NCBI GenBank assembly: GCA_031291305.1 | Contig: JARLJH010000013.1 | Location: 1 to 52,579, forward strand | Direction of reading: 5' to 3' | Length of the DNA stretch: 52,579 nt | DNA from: Rhodoferax sp. | GTDB lineage: Bacteria > Pseudomonadota > Gammaproteobacteria > Burkholderiales > Burkholderiaceae_C | Shown here: positions 11,101-19,868 of the stretch, in pieces | Numbering within the stretch: position 1 is the stretch's first letter | Layout: each line of letters starts with the position of its first letter | Position numbers and translations under genes: made by a program | The notes under the pieces: generated by a model | Database searches by the model: none | The model's input: only the letters and a program-made list of their open reading frames with translations | What the model was told of the DNA's origin: nothing

Positions 11101-14100
11101 ATGGTGTTTTTAGCCTCTAGCCCAGGTGATACCTTGGCAAGCAACTCTGATTTTGAGAGCAACTCAGCAACAGGTGCGAACGCATCAGTTGTGCCGCCAC
11201 CGCTGAAATCTCGCACCTCATGCACCACCCCCATCTGCGCCGCGTAGTCGCGTAGGGCCAGCGCGGTATGCGACGTGGCGTGCAGCATCACGTCTTCGGG
11301 CGTGCCGTAGGCCACCACTTCACCGCCCGCATCACCCCCCTCGGGGCCGAGGTCGATCAGCCAGTCGCTGGCGCGGATCACGTCCAGGTTGTGCTCGATG
11401 ACCAGCAGCGAGTGCCCGGCGTCCAGCAGCTTGCGCAAGGCGCGCATGAGCTTGGCGATGTCGTCAAAATGCAAGCCCGTGGTGGGTTCGTCAAACATGA
11501 ATAACATGCCACGTTTGGCCACCGCCTGGCGGCTCGCCGTACTGCTCTTGGCGGCGTCGGCCAGAAAACCAGCCAATTTCAGGCGCTGCGCCTCGCCACC
11601 GCTAAGCGTCGGCACCGGCTGGCCCAGCTTCACGTATTCCAGGCCGACATCCACAATCGGCTGCAGCGCACGGATGACGTCGCGGTCGTCTTTGAACAGT
11701 GCGGCGGCTTCGCTGACCGTCAGGTCCAGCACGTCGGCGACGTTCAGGTGACGCTGCTGCCGCTCAATCGTGATCTCCAGAATCTCCGGGCGATAGCGTT
11801 TGCCATCGCAGTCCGGGCACCGCAGGTAGACGTCGCTCAGAAACTGCATCTCCACGTGCTCGAAGCCCGAGCCGCCGCAGGTCGGGCAACGACCGTCGCC
11901 ATTGTTGAAGCTGAATTTGGTGGCGGTGTAGCCGCGCTGTTTGGCCAGCGGCGCGTTGGCAAAAATCTCGCGAATGGCGTCCCACGCGCCGACGTAGCTC
12001 ACCGGGTTGGAGCGCGCAGTTTTACCAATCGGCGACTGATCGACAAACACCACGTCACTGAGTTGCTCGGCCCCCAGCAGCCGCTCAAAAGCACCCGGCG
12101 CGTCGGTGGCTTTGCCAAAGTGGCGCAGCAGCGCCGGGGCCAGCGTGTCCTGAATCAACGTGGATTTGCCCGAACCTGACACGCCGGTGACGCACACCAG
12201 TCGCTGCAGCGGGATCTCGACGCTGACGTTTTTCAGGTTGTGGTCACTGGCGCCTTCCAGAATCAGGCGCGGCGTGTTGGCTGCCACCAACCGCTTGAAG
12301 CCCATACCCACCTGCTTGCGTCCGCCCAGATAGGCGCCGGTCAGCGTGTCGGCGTTGCGCAGGTCAGCCGTGCTGCCGTCAAACACAATCTGCCCGCCGC
12401 GCTCACCGGGGCCGGGGCCCATGTCGATCATGCGGTCGGCGGCCAGCATCACGGCCGGGTCGTGCTCCACCACCACCAGGGTGTTGCCCGCGTCGCGCAA
12501 GCGCTGCATGGCGACGATGATGCGGTGCATGTCGCGCGGGTGCAGGCCGATGCTGGGTTCGTCCAGCACAAACAAGGTGTTGACCAGCGAGGTGCCCAAA
12601 GCGGTGGTGAGGTTGATGCGCTGCACCTCGCCGCCGCTGAGCGTGCGGCTTTGCCGGTCCAGCGTCAGGTAGCCAATGCCGACCTCGCTGAGGTATTTCA
12701 GGCGCGTGCAGATTTCCTCGAGCAGCAGCTTGAGGGTTTTGGCATCCGCCTCGGACGCCCACAACGCGTGGGCGTCGGTGGTCTGCGAGTCGGCCTGCAT
12801 GGCGTCAAAGAATTGGCGCAGACGGTCAATCGGCAGCAGCATCAAGTCATGCAGGCACAGTCCCGGCAGGGCTTCGAGCTGTTCGCGTGACCACTTCACG
12901 CCGCTGGGCATGAAGCGATTTGCAGGCTGCAGCACCGCGTCTGCCTGAGCTTGGGTGCCGATGCGCCACAGCAGCGACTCGGTTTTCAGCCGCGCGCCGC
13001 TGCACACCGGGCACGGCGTGTAGCTGCGGTATTTGGACAGCAGCACCCGGATGTGCATCTTGTAGGCCTTGGTTTCCAGGTACTCAAAGAAGCGTTTGAC
13101 GCCAAACCACTTCTTGCTCCACTGGCCGTCTCGGTAACCGGGTTCACCATGGATCACCCAGTGCTGTTGCTCTGGGCTGAGCTTGTTCCAGGCGGTGTCG
13201 CGCGGAATGCCGTGGGTTTCGGCATGGCGCATCAGGTCGTCCTGGCATTCGGCCCAGGCCGCGGTCTGAAACGGCTTGATGGCGCCAGCACGTAGGGTCA
13301 GTTTGTCGTTCGGGATGACCAGGCCATAGTCGACCCCGATGACGCGGCCAAAACCCCGGCAGGTGTCGCACGCCCCCACCGCAGAGTTGAAGGAAAACGC
13401 CGACGCGATCGGGTCGGCGTAGCGCAAATTGCTTTCCGGGCAATGCAGGCCGGTGGAGAAGCGCCAGACCTCGGGCGCTTGCTCTTCTACATATTCAGTA
13501 GCTGCCTCCGCTTTATTTATCTGGGTTAGAGGCTGATTTAATACATAAACAATAAGGCGACCGCTACCATGCTTGAGGGCCACTTCGATGGCTTCCAGCA
13601 CACGGGCACGCTCGGCGCCGCCCAGGCGGAATCGGTCGGCCACCACGTCGAGCACCTTACGCTGTTCAACCACGCGCTCAGCCTGTACTTTCGTGAAGCC
13701 GCTCACCGACAGCCACTGTTCAATCTCCTCAGGCGTGGCACTGGCGGGCAACTCCACCGGAAACGTGATCGCCAACCGCACATCAGCACCCTCATCCACC
13801 TGATCCAATGCGCCAGTGGCTGCCAGGGCGGCGGCGCGCTCCAGCAACTGGGCGTAAATGGTTTCGGGCGTGTCATGGCGCACGGCGTAGGCGGTGTCGC
13901 GGTCAAACAGTTGACCGGCACGGGCAAACAAGAGCTTGAGGTGGTCGTTGAGCTCCGTCATCGTCCCCACGGTGGAGCGGCTGCTGCGCACCGGGTTGGT
14001 CTGGTCGATGGCAATCGCTGGCGGCACACCGTCCACCTTATCCACGGCGGGCTTGTCCATGCGATCCAGAAACTGGCGCGCGTAGGCGCTGAAGGTTTCC

Positions 14101-14267
14101 ACATAACGCCGCTGGCCTTCGGCAAACAGCGTGTCAAACACCAGGCTGGATTTACCCGAGCCGCTGGGCCCGGTGACCACCGTCAGCTCACCGGTTCGAA
14201 TGTCCAGGTCGATGTTTTTGAGGTTGTGCTGGCGTGCGCCGCGAATGCGGATGGTTCCCTGAGGCAT
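8061..14267 (-). CDS. Double-length UvrA-like excinuclease ATPase (tandem UvrA)
   Basis: Two complete UvrA modules fused in one 2068-residue chain; normal UvrA is about 940-960. There are four Walker A motifs, GPSGSGKSS near 33 and GVSGSGKST near 693, 1081 and 1744, and four LSGGE signatures near 541, 887, 1529 and 1944. Several Cys-pair zinc modules (CPVCSG, CPTCGG...CPDCDG, CPVC...CPDC, CPSCEG...CETCKG) are present. UvrA recognises DNA lesions and loads UvrB. I recall double-length versions annotated in Burkholderiales; their role relative to the normal UvrA is not clear to me. Four non-conserved inserts lie at about 241-258, 1034-1054, 1420-1465 and 1635-1700; these coincide with repeat-like DNA described separately. 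The start is ATG 14267. The 3' end overlaps the GGDEF/EAL gene. Confidence 0.93.
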   Translation of the reverse strand: MPQGTIRIRGARQHNLKNIDLDIRTGELTVVTGPSGSGKSSLVFDTLFAEGQRRYVETFSAYARQFLDRMDKPAVDKVDGVPPAIAIDQTNPVRSSRSTVGTMTELNDHLKLLFARAGQLFDRDTAYAVRHDTPETIYAQLLERAAALAATGALDQVDEGADVRLAITFPVELPASATPEEIEQWLSVSGFTKVQAERVVEQRKVLDVVADRFRLGGAERARVLEAIEVALKHGSGRLIVYVLNQPLTQINKAEAATEYVEEQAPEVWRFSTGLHCPESNLRYADPIASAFSFNSAVGACDTCRGFGRVIGVDYGLVIPNDKLTLRAGAIKPFQTAAWAECQDDLMRHAETHGIPRDTAWNKLSPEQQHWVIHGEPGYRDGQWSKKWFGVKRFFEYLETKAYKMHIRVLLSKYRSYTPCPVCSGARLKTESLLWRIGTQAQADAVLQPANRFMPSGVKWSREQLEALPGLCLHDLMLLPIDRLRQFFDAMQADSQTTDAHALWASEADAKTLKLLLEEICTRLKYLSEVGIGYLTLDRQSRTLSGGEVQRINLTTALGTSLVNTLFVLDEPSIGLHPRDMHRIIVAMQRLRDAGNTLVVVEHDPAVMLAADRMIDMGPGPGERGGQIVFDGSTADLRNADTLTGAYLGGRKQVGMGFKRLVAANTPRLILEGASDHNLKNVSVEIPLQRLVCVTGVSGSGKSTLIQDTLAPALLRHFGKATDAPGAFERLLGAEQLSDVVFVDQSPIGKTARSNPVSYVGAWDAIREIFANAPLAKQRGYTATKFSFNNGDGRCPTCGGSGFEHVEMQFLSDVYLRCPDCDGKRYRPEILEITIERQQRHLNVADVLDLTVSEAAALFKDDRDVIRALQPIVDVGLEYVKLGQPVPTLSGGEAQRLKLAGFLADAAKSSTASRQAVAKRGMLFMFDEPTTGLHFDDIAKLMRALRKLLDAGHSLLVIEHNLDVIRASDWLIDLGPEGGDAGGEVVAYGTPEDVMLHATSHTALALRDYAAQMGVVHEVRDFSGGGTTDAFAPVAELLSKSELLAKVSPGLEAKNTIQIVNAREHNLKGLSVNIPRGQFTVVTGVSGSGKSTLAFDILFNEGQRRYLESLNAYARSIVQPAGRPEVDAVYGIPPTVAIEQRLSRGGRKSTVGTTTEVWHFLRLLFVKLGTQHCIHDGTPVAPQTPDSIAAQLMKNFRGQHIGLLAPLVMNRKGVYTELAEWARPRGFTHLRVDGNFLPTTAFPRLDRFKEHTIELPVFSLDIAPENEADLRKALADALQHGKGVVHVLSSLDGLSEAMQAGSSTAGIGKLSVFSTLRACPVCRTSYAELDPRLFSYNSKHGWCPDCVGTGVKLSKEQRKVFDDSVRDDENKGREQTFVEADVEDLVDAVCPTCNGTRLNATARAVKFGSVSQIGLELGGEPDLALTRSTRGVSDSADVPRPGRSPSLLLDSATSDTPRMPLDVVGGVSITELARLSVTDMRLWVETLQTVGRMSQRETDIARDLVPEILGRLKFLEQVGLGYLTLDRGAPTLSGGEAQRIRLAAQLGSNLQGVCYVLDEPTIGLHARDNQILLGALQTLSDQGNTLVVVEHDEDTIRHADHIIDIGPSAGKRGGRLVAEGSVADIQDAAESQTGRYLLHAMRHPVQARRVVGAFELIAASPSDIGARGEFDDVSVDLPLAAETVGSDAKFVLVSAPKKKKVAKKLDVDSCVSEQEPQRWITVHAASMHNLQAVTVSVPLKRLVAVTGVSGSGKSTLARDVLLTNVQTAVHKRSTKAGHDALEAGESIAWTGCEQVTGYETVDRVLEVDQTPIGKTPRSCPATYIGFWDTIRKLFADTLEAKARGYAANRFSFNTGEGRCPSCEGQGIRTIGMSFLPDVKVLCETCKGARFNPETQAVTWRGKNIGDVLQMEVDEAVDFFAAMPVIAHPLQLLKDVGLGYLTLGQPSPTLSGGEAQRIKLVTELSKVRDDITRRGQKAPHTLYVLDEPTVGLHMADVEKLIKVLHRLVDGGHSVVVIEHDLDVIAEADWVIDLGPDGGNAGGRVVAAAPPEAVVGLGTHTGKALEAVLAR
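9261..9313 (-). repeat. Short dispersed repeat, copy 1 (inside uvrA-like gene)
   Basis: The minus strand reads GATAGCT-N19-GGGCTAG, core 9271-9303. It is AT-richer than the surrounding gene. It encodes part of the variable linker (about residues 1651-1669) before the fourth ATPase domain. Confidence 0.8.
9893..9988. repeat. 96-bp palindromic element inserted in frame in the uvrA-like gene
   Basis: The outer arms are 20 bp (9893-9912 and 9969-9988), inverted with two mismatches, and contain GTGGGGTGTC / GACACCCCAC. A second dyad lies inside (GTAGCGGA / TCCGCGGA, imperfect), and the centre holds a GC-rich hairpin (CTCGGGC-tcc-GCCCGGG). The element is read through as about 32 codons of UvrA (about residues 1427-1458), in a linker just before the conserved [11 protein letters not shown] segment. 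The nested dyads look like a REP/MITE-type unit rather than protein-driven sequence. Confidence 0.8.
11107..11165 (-). repeat. Short dispersed repeat, copy 2 (inside uvrA-like gene)
   Basis: The minus strand reads CAGAGTT-N19-GGGCTAG followed by AGGCT, core 11117-11149. The left half is degenerate (4 of 7). It is read as [13 protein letters not shown] in the linker joining the two UvrA modules. Confidence 0.7.
13493..13543 (+). repeat. Short dispersed repeat, copy 3 (inside uvrA-like gene)
   Basis: The plus strand reads AGTAGCT-N19-GGGTTAG followed by AGGCT, core 13497-13529. It lies opposite in orientation to copies 1 and 2 and to the coding strand, yet stays open in the uvrA frame (about residues 241-258). 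Confidence 0.7.
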
Positions 14268-14360
14268 GAAGACGGTCCGGGTGGGTGGAAAAGGGGATGG
14301 GCCAAAGATTCTAGGGCGGCCACCCGAACCCCGTGGCCTGCACGGCCTATTCGCCCGACC

Positions 14361-15644
14361 TCAAAACGCCATCAGCGGCCCGGTGCCCAGAGAAGAAGAC
14401 ATTTGGTCAATGCCAAAGAACACGCTGCGGCCATAGAAAAATGGCAAACCCCAGTCAAAGGAGCCGCTGTACCCAAAAAGACTGTAAGGTCCAGCCAACG
14501 TCGGCAGCGCGTTATATCCTGTGTTCAGCAGGGTCTGGGCGTTGCCCACCACAAACGACACGTTAGCGCTCGCGGCATTGGCCCCTGTCAGCGTTACTGA
14601 TGCGTAGGATTGGGATGAAGCTGGACAATAAAAGCTGTCCAAACCACTGGCAACTGAACATGTTACGAGTGTGCTGGAATCGAAAAACAGGCCGTTGGAC
14701 CCGCTGTCAATAAAGCTGCTGCGTAATGTCTGGCTACCCAGATGCGTGGTGATGTAACCCACACTGCTGGTCGTCAACACGGAACCGGCGGTGAACTGGT
14801 TGTTGCTCTGTGTGTTCACGCCAAACACCAAGGCACCATTCACGCTCGCCGCGCCAGGCGAACTCACACTAGGCAAAGTAATCACGAAACCATTGTTGTC
14901 GGTGGCAAATCGCACTACCGGGTTGGTCAGTTGGCTCGTTAACGGAGCCGTGGCCCCTACACTGGCTGTGCAATTGGCATCCGTGCAGGTGTAGTAATAG
15001 CCATTACCCGCATTGCTGACGCAGCCAGCCCCACAATCCCGCTGAAACAGACCCAGTCCCAGAATCCCTTTGGCACCCAGCGCGCTCACCGTACTGAGTT
15101 CACCTCCCCCACCTGGGTTGCAACTGTCTGCACTGGTCAAAATGGCCGGGCTGCCCATGATCTGCACCGGTACCGCGCTGGCAGTCTTGCTGCCAAGCGT
15201 CACATCGGCGCTCGCCACAGGCCCCCACGCATAACTGCCGTCTACAAACTGAGCGCAGTTGAGCAAAGGCATGCCACCACTGGCAAGCATCGGCGTGTAC
15301 GCTGCCGAACTATTCAAAACCGACGCCAACAGCCGCAGCCCGGTAGACCCCGTGTCCAGCAGCACATGGTCAATCGTCTGACACTGTGTGGTGCTGCCCG
15401 CCGGGCAGACTGTGACCGTCGTGTATAGCCGGTTGACGTTGTTGCCACTGCCCGCAGGGCCCGCATCCACCGTCACCGCCAGCGCGTTTGCACCAGCCAC
15501 GGCGATGCTAGATACAGTTGCCGTTGAATTGACACTGGTACTGCCGCCGCCCCCGCCACCGCCACCGCCACAGGCGGCAACCAGCACGGTTAGCACGACC
15601 GGCATTACCCGGCGCATCCAACCCTGAAAGCCCAACGCTTTCAT
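14361..15644 (-). CDS. DUF3443-family secreted lipoprotein
   Basis: A 427-residue protein with an N-terminal hydrophobic helix ending in VLVAACGG, a lipobox followed by a poly-Gly run, so it is probably an outer-membrane or periplasmic lipoprotein. A DTGSTGLR motif (about residues 95-102) and a later FIDSGSNGLFFD motif (about residues 313-324) resemble the two Asp-Thr/Ser-Gly loops of pepsin-like aspartic proteases. It has several Cys residues suited to disulphides. By pattern it matches DUF3443, a Burkholderiales family usually encoded with DUF2844. Its ATG overlaps the stop of the DUF2844 gene by 4 bp, so the two are translationally coupled. Function unknown; protease activity is speculation from the motif. 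Confidence 0.85.
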   Translation of the reverse strand: MKALGFQGWMRRVMPVVLTVLVAACGGGGGGGGGSTSVNSTATVSSIAVAGANALAVTVDAGPAGSGNNVNRLYTTVTVCPAGSTTQCQTIDHVLLDTGSTGLRLLASVLNSSAAYTPMLASGGMPLLNCAQFVDGSYAWGPVASADVTLGSKTASAVPVQIMGSPAILTSADSCNPGGGGELSTVSALGAKGILGLGLFQRDCGAGCVSNAGNGYYYTCTDANCTASVGATAPLTSQLTNPVVRFATDNNGFVITLPSVSSPGAASVNGALVFGVNTQSNNQFTAGSVLTTSSVGYITTHLGSQTLRSSFIDSGSNGLFFDSSTLVTCSVASGLDSFYCPASSQSYASVTLTGANAASANVSFVVGNAQTLLNTGYNALPTLAGPYSLFGYSGSFDWGLPFFYGRSVFFGIDQMSSSLGTGPLMAF

Positions 15645-16141
15645 GGCGCATCCTTCAGCAATGCCGCAACATCAACGCCGGTGGGAACCAACGAAGCCGC
15701 GTAGGCGTAGCCAGAAAAATGCCCCATTCGCCCGGCAGAACCCACCGTTAGCCCATCAGCATTCACCTGCACCGGCCCACCGCGCTGGCCCGCAGCCCGA
15801 CGGCGGTCCGTCTGCGCCTTGAAGGTTGGGAAATAGTCGCCCAGCAGCAACGTTAGGTCAGGCAACACCGGTCCGACCCAGGTCAGCGCAAACACAATGC
15901 CGCCGCTATTAACGTATTCCGTCACCACCGTGCCGGTGTCGAGGGTTTGCGATTGAAGCGTGTAGAGAGTGGGGTTGGGACTGACAGCCGCCAACTTCTT
16001 CGCCGCCACGACCTGCGATGCCGCCGTGGCAGCTAAAGTACCTGCAATTTCTGCCAAAGGCGCACGACCGAGCGCCGCCAGCGCGGGTGTCATCGCCCAT
16101 CCCGCGAACGTCACGGCAATAAGATATTTGAGAGCTTGCAT
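15641..16141 (-). CDS. DUF2844-family secreted protein
   Basis: A small exported protein, 166 residues from ATG 16141, which gives a classical signal peptide (MQALKYLIAVTFAGWAMTPALA). An upstream in-frame start near 16204 would bury that signal inside the protein and is less likely. The mature part has the family's Leu-Gly-rich core with Y-x-x-x-G-x-V-F-A and the terminal G-Y-A-Y segment. DUF2844 is uncharacterised. It is the first gene of a two-gene unit with the DUF3443 lipoprotein, with a 4-bp overlap, suggesting a joint envelope role. Confidence 0.85.
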   Translation of the reverse strand: MQALKYLIAVTFAGWAMTPALAALGRAPLAEIAGTLAATAASQVVAAKKLAAVSPNPTLYTLQSQTLDTGTVVTEYVNSGGIVFALTWVGPVLPDLTLLLGDYFPTFKAQTDRRRAAGQRGGPVQVNADGLTVGSAGRMGHFSGYAYAASLVPTGVDVAALLKDAP

Positions 16142-16284
16142 GCTTGAAAAAAATGCGACTTTGCAGCCGGAGACTGCAATCATATTGAACTTGTGCCCCT
16201 GCACAAAAACTTTACCTGTCGTTCACTTTTGTAAGTCATACCGAATTCGGAAATCTGCAAAACGTCCATCCAGTCACAAAAAAA

Positions 16285-16351
16285 CCCGCCAGGTTGCCCG
16301 GGCGGGGTTTTAGAACTTTAGCCGTCAGCTGACTTGCGCCAGCGTTAGATT
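16285..16351 (-). repeat. Duplicated porin 3' untranslated region and terminator, left copy
   Basis: This 67-bp stretch matches 16932-16998 with three mismatches. It starts in the terminator stem and ends exactly where the porin stop codon would be, but no porin coding sequence follows. The stem CCCGCC (16285-16290) with GGCGGG (16301-16306) can still terminate transcription of the DUF4160/DUF2442 pair on the minus strand. Confidence 0.9.
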
Positions 16352-16399
16352 GGACTCGGTATCGTCCAGCACTGTTGGATTCGGCTCTTTGCGGCAACC

Positions 16400-16886
<487 letters not shown>

Positions 16887-16930
16887 TTTTTGAGTATAGG
16901 CCACAGACACTGGCAAGCTAAAAATAAAAA

Positions 16931-16954
16931 CCCCGCCGGGTTGCCCGGGCGGGG
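16931..16954 (-). terminator. Rho-independent terminator of the first porin gene
   Basis: Stem CCCCGCC (16931-16937) pairs with GGCGGGG (16948-16954). On the minus strand it is followed by an A/T run. It lies about 45 bp past the porin stop codon. Confidence 0.85.
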
Positions 16955-16996
16955 TTTTAGAACTTTAGCCGTCAGCTGACTTGCGTCAGCGTCAGA

Positions 16997-18112
16997 TTAG
17001 AAGCGGTGTTGCATGCCGAATGCGAGGATGCTTTCCTTGGCATCAGGAGAGTTAGCCAGCGTTTGCTTGCCTGATTCGTAACCACCGTACAAGAAGGTGC
17101 GCTTGGACATGACGTACTTGCCACCCAATGTGAATGCGGTGCGCTTAAGTTCACCAATCGTTGCAGTTGCATCGTCCTTGGAGCTGGCAATACCGCCGCT
17201 CAAGACCAAGGCTGCGGAAGCCTTGTAATCCAAACCAAGCTGGTATTCATTGGTTTTGGCGTCTTGAATGAAGTTGACATTGTCAACACGACCGTAGCCA
17301 GCCTTGGCGATGATCATGCCAAAGTCATACTGGCCCGACAAGCGCAAGTAGCTGCGATCACTGGCGTTGGTTCCAGCATAGGCAGTCCCTGCAGCGCCAA
17401 CACCAGCTGGCTGATATGGCGTCTCTTTCTGGTAAGCCAACACGCCGCTGACTGGGCCCGCAGCATAGACCAACGAAGCAGAGGCTATCTCACCGCCGTT
17501 ACCGTTGCCCTGAGGAGCAATACTTTGAGTCTTCTCATTCAAAGTATAAGCAAAAGTGCCGACAAAACCACTCATGTTCGGAGTGCTATAGCGCACAGCG
17601 TTGTCGCCACGCAATGCGTAGCCAGTAAGTGCATTCTTATCAAACACATTGGGACCCCAGTTGTTGGCAGTCCGCATCACATTGCTTTGGGCCGATACCG
17701 ACGAATTCAACATGGCATCATTCATACCTTCGTTGTCGTAGAAAGGCAAGCTGACTCGGCCAAACACGACGGTACCGAAGCCACCACTTAAACCGACAAA
17801 AGCTTCACGACCGAACAACAAACCGCTTTGTTGGGCAGCGCCAGTGTCGATGCCAAATCCGCTTTGCAGATCAAAAATGGTACTCAAGCCGCCACCCAGG
17901 TCTTCAGTACCCTTCATGCCCCAACGAGTACCGTTGACAGAGCCAGAGTTCAACACTGTTTGAGTGACAGATGCAGCTGTCTTGTTGACTGCATTTTCAG
18001 TGGTGGAACTACCCAAGAAACCGTCCAGAATGCCGTACAAAGTCACAGAAGACTGGGCCATAGCGGCGCCAGAAGCAGCCAGAACGGCCAACGCGATTAG
18101 CGATTTTTTCAT
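16997..18112 (-). CDS. Gram-negative trimeric porin (general diffusion type), paralogue 1
   Basis: Outer-membrane porin, 371 residues, beginning MKKSLIALAVLAASGAAMAQ, a clear signal peptide cut after AQ. The mature chain opens with SSVTLYGILDG and ends in the C-terminal Phe signature (GMQHRF) recognised by BAM. It is a 16-strand barrel by family. The RWGMKGTEDLGGGL motif is the typical betaproteobacterial porin motif. TTGGAG lies 9-14 nt before the ATG, which decides against a longer start at 18127. It is tandem with and paralogous to the next porin, sharing 3' untranslated sequence and an upstream TTGTTGCAAA element. Confidence 0.95.
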   Translation of the reverse strand: MKKSLIALAVLAASGAAMAQSSVTLYGILDGFLGSSTTENAVNKTAASVTQTVLNSGSVNGTRWGMKGTEDLGGGLSTIFDLQSGFGIDTGAAQQSGLLFGREAFVGLSGGFGTVVFGRVSLPFYDNEGMNDAMLNSSVSAQSNVMRTANNWGPNVFDKNALTGYALRGDNAVRYSTPNMSGFVGTFAYTLNEKTQSIAPQGNGNGGEIASASLVYAAGPVSGVLAYQKETPYQPAGVGAAGTAYAGTNASDRSYLRLSGQYDFGMIIAKAGYGRVDNVNFIQDAKTNEYQLGLDYKASAALVLSGGIASSKDDATATIGELKRTAFTLGGKYVMSKRTFLYGGYESGKQTLANSPDAKESILAFGMQHRF

Positions 18113-18278
18113 TTCAAAATTCTCCAAGGTTAAACGAAGGGCTCCGGAACTGAAAGTTTTCAGAACCCCGGGCCAACCTCCCGTTTCAGGAAGTTGGAAG
18201 CTATTGAAACAGACAAGTATGACAAACCACCTCCATGAAGACCCTAAACGGACTCAAACTAAGTGAATTCGTGGTTGT

Positions 18279-18288
18279 TTTGCAACAA
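18279..18288 (-). promoter_or_regulatory. Conserved TTGTTGCAAA element upstream of porin 1
   Basis: The minus strand reads TTGTTGCAAA about 170 bp before the porin start. The same ten bases occur at nearly the same distance upstream of porin 2. Position and sharing suggest a common regulatory site; the regulator is unknown. Confidence 0.45.
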
Positions 18289-18376
18289 ATAACCCATCGC
18301 GTGGACCGCATGGCCAAGTATCGGCTGTTCAACCCGAATTATCCTGATCGCACATAAAAGCTCAGGCCATAAAAAA

Positions 18377-18400
18377 CCCCGCTCAGTTTCCCGAGCGGGG
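18377..18400 (-). terminator. Rho-independent terminator of the second porin gene
   Basis: Stem CCCCGCTC (18377-18384) pairs with GAGCGGGG (18393-18400), with T/A runs on both sides, so it could work in either direction. It lies about 40 bp past the porin stop. The remaining gap 18113-18376 carries the promoter region of the first porin gene; I see no other gene there. Confidence 0.9.
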
Positions 18401-18441
18401 TTTTTGGTTTTCATCTTCAACTGACTTACGTCAGCGTCAGA

Positions 18442-19482
18442 TTAGAAAACGTGGTGCACGCCCACTGCGAACAGGTGGGTGTCGACGTTTTCCGCACCAT
18501 CTTGTTTAGCGGTTTCAGCACGGTAGCCACCGTACACGAAAGTGCGCTTGGACAGCGAGTAAGCTGCACCCAAGCCAATGCCAGAGCGCTTCACACCAGT
18601 AGCCACGGCATTGTCGTCATCCTTGGAATAGGCATAGTTGGCAGAAACAGCCAACGCGGTTGAAACAGGTGCAGTCACACCGATTTCATATTCGCTGGTT
18701 TTGGTCTGAACAGCGGCGGTCACGTCAGCCGTGCCGTAAGCCAATTGCAGCTTGGCCATACCGAAGTCATAGCTTCCGTTGATCTGACCAAACTTATTGG
18801 CAGTGGCATTGCCATCAGCCTTTTCTTCTTGGTAACCCAAAGAAGCCATGATCGGACCTTGAGCATACTTGACGTTGAAAGCGGTAATGTTGCCTGCGCC
18901 AACGTTGGAGGTCTTGTTCTCGCCCAGTGCGTAGCTCACAGCAGCGCTGAAGCCACCCATTTCAGGCGTTGCGTAGTAAATACCGTTGGCAGGGTTCCAG
19001 TTGTATGTAGCGCCGCTCTTCCAAGTAGCCTTTTCTGCAGACAAAGCAGAATTGAACACGCCGTTAGCGCCGTTTTCAACCATGTCGTAAGCCGTGCTGT
19101 ATTTACCGAGCTTGACTTCACCAAAACCACCAGAGAAGCCAACAGCAGAATAGCGAGCGAAAGCAGAAGAAACTGCGCTCCCGGCCTTGCCATTAACACC
19201 AAAATCAGTAGCACCAATAGTGTCTGCAGCACCAGTGTCGATGGAGAACCCTTGTTCCAAAACAAAGTCAGCCTTCAAGCCGCCACCCAAATCTTCAGAA
19301 CCTTTCAGGCCCCAACGGTCACCATCTACACCACCAGAACCCACCATGGTGGTCGAAACACCATTAGCTGCCTTGTTAACACCCATCCAGGCGTCAAGGA
19401 TACCGTACACAGACACGGTGGACTGTGCAAAAGAAGCGCCAGAAGCTGCGAGAACAGCCAAAGCAATCAGACTTTTTTTCAT
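18442..19482 (-). CDS. Gram-negative trimeric porin, paralogue 2
   Basis: Outer-membrane porin of 346 residues from ATG 19482 (MKKSLIALAVLAASGASFAQ signal peptide). The mature protein begins STVSVYGILDAW and ends GVHHVF. It contains RWGLKGSEDLGGGL. A longer reading frame from 19539 exists, but the signal peptide and an upstream TTGGAG motif fix the start. It is a clear paralogue of the neighbouring porin on the same strand, each with its own terminator, so they are probably separately expressed. Pore selectivity cannot be read from the sequence. Confidence 0.95.
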   Translation of the reverse strand: MKKSLIALAVLAASGASFAQSTVSVYGILDAWMGVNKAANGVSTTMVGSGGVDGDRWGLKGSEDLGGGLKADFVLEQGFSIDTGAADTIGATDFGVNGKAGSAVSSAFARYSAVGFSGGFGEVKLGKYSTAYDMVENGANGVFNSALSAEKATWKSGATYNWNPANGIYYATPEMGGFSAAVSYALGENKTSNVGAGNITAFNVKYAQGPIMASLGYQEEKADGNATANKFGQINGSYDFGMAKLQLAYGTADVTAAVQTKTSEYEIGVTAPVSTALAVSANYAYSKDDDNAVATGVKRSGIGLGAAYSLSKRTFVYGGYRAETAKQDGAENVDTHLFAVGVHHVF

Positions 19483-19651
19483 GAGTAAAACTCCAAAAAA
19501 TAAACAAAACCGTTTGAAAGCTGTGAACCAGTTATTCAAACGGGCGGATGAAACATCACGGACTTGATTTAACCACCGGTACGCGGGAAAACCCGGAAAC
19601 TGACTTATTTCAATTTGATTACATACGTAAAGAAGCCACTTTTGTCGCGAG

Positions 19652-19661
19652 TTTGCAACAA
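19652..19661 (-). promoter_or_regulatory. Conserved TTGTTGCAAA element upstream of porin 2
   Basis: Same ten bases as at 18279-18288, again about 170 bp before the start codon. The 386-bp gap between the divergent porins otherwise shows only AT-rich promoter-like sequence and no gene. Confidence 0.45.
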
Positions 19662-19868
19662 GTGCGCCGACACAGGCATCCGTTCTGAACTGCGAGCAAG
19701 AACAGGCACTTTATTGGTTCAAATCAAGAAGTTAGCACATCCATGTTCTTTTGCACAAATGCACCACGAGAGGGAAAACCCCTGCCATCGAAAGTACCAA
19801 AGACGGGCAACATATGACAAAAGAGCACGGTCGTTCTTTTTAATCAACCCAACCTTGGCAAGTTCACC

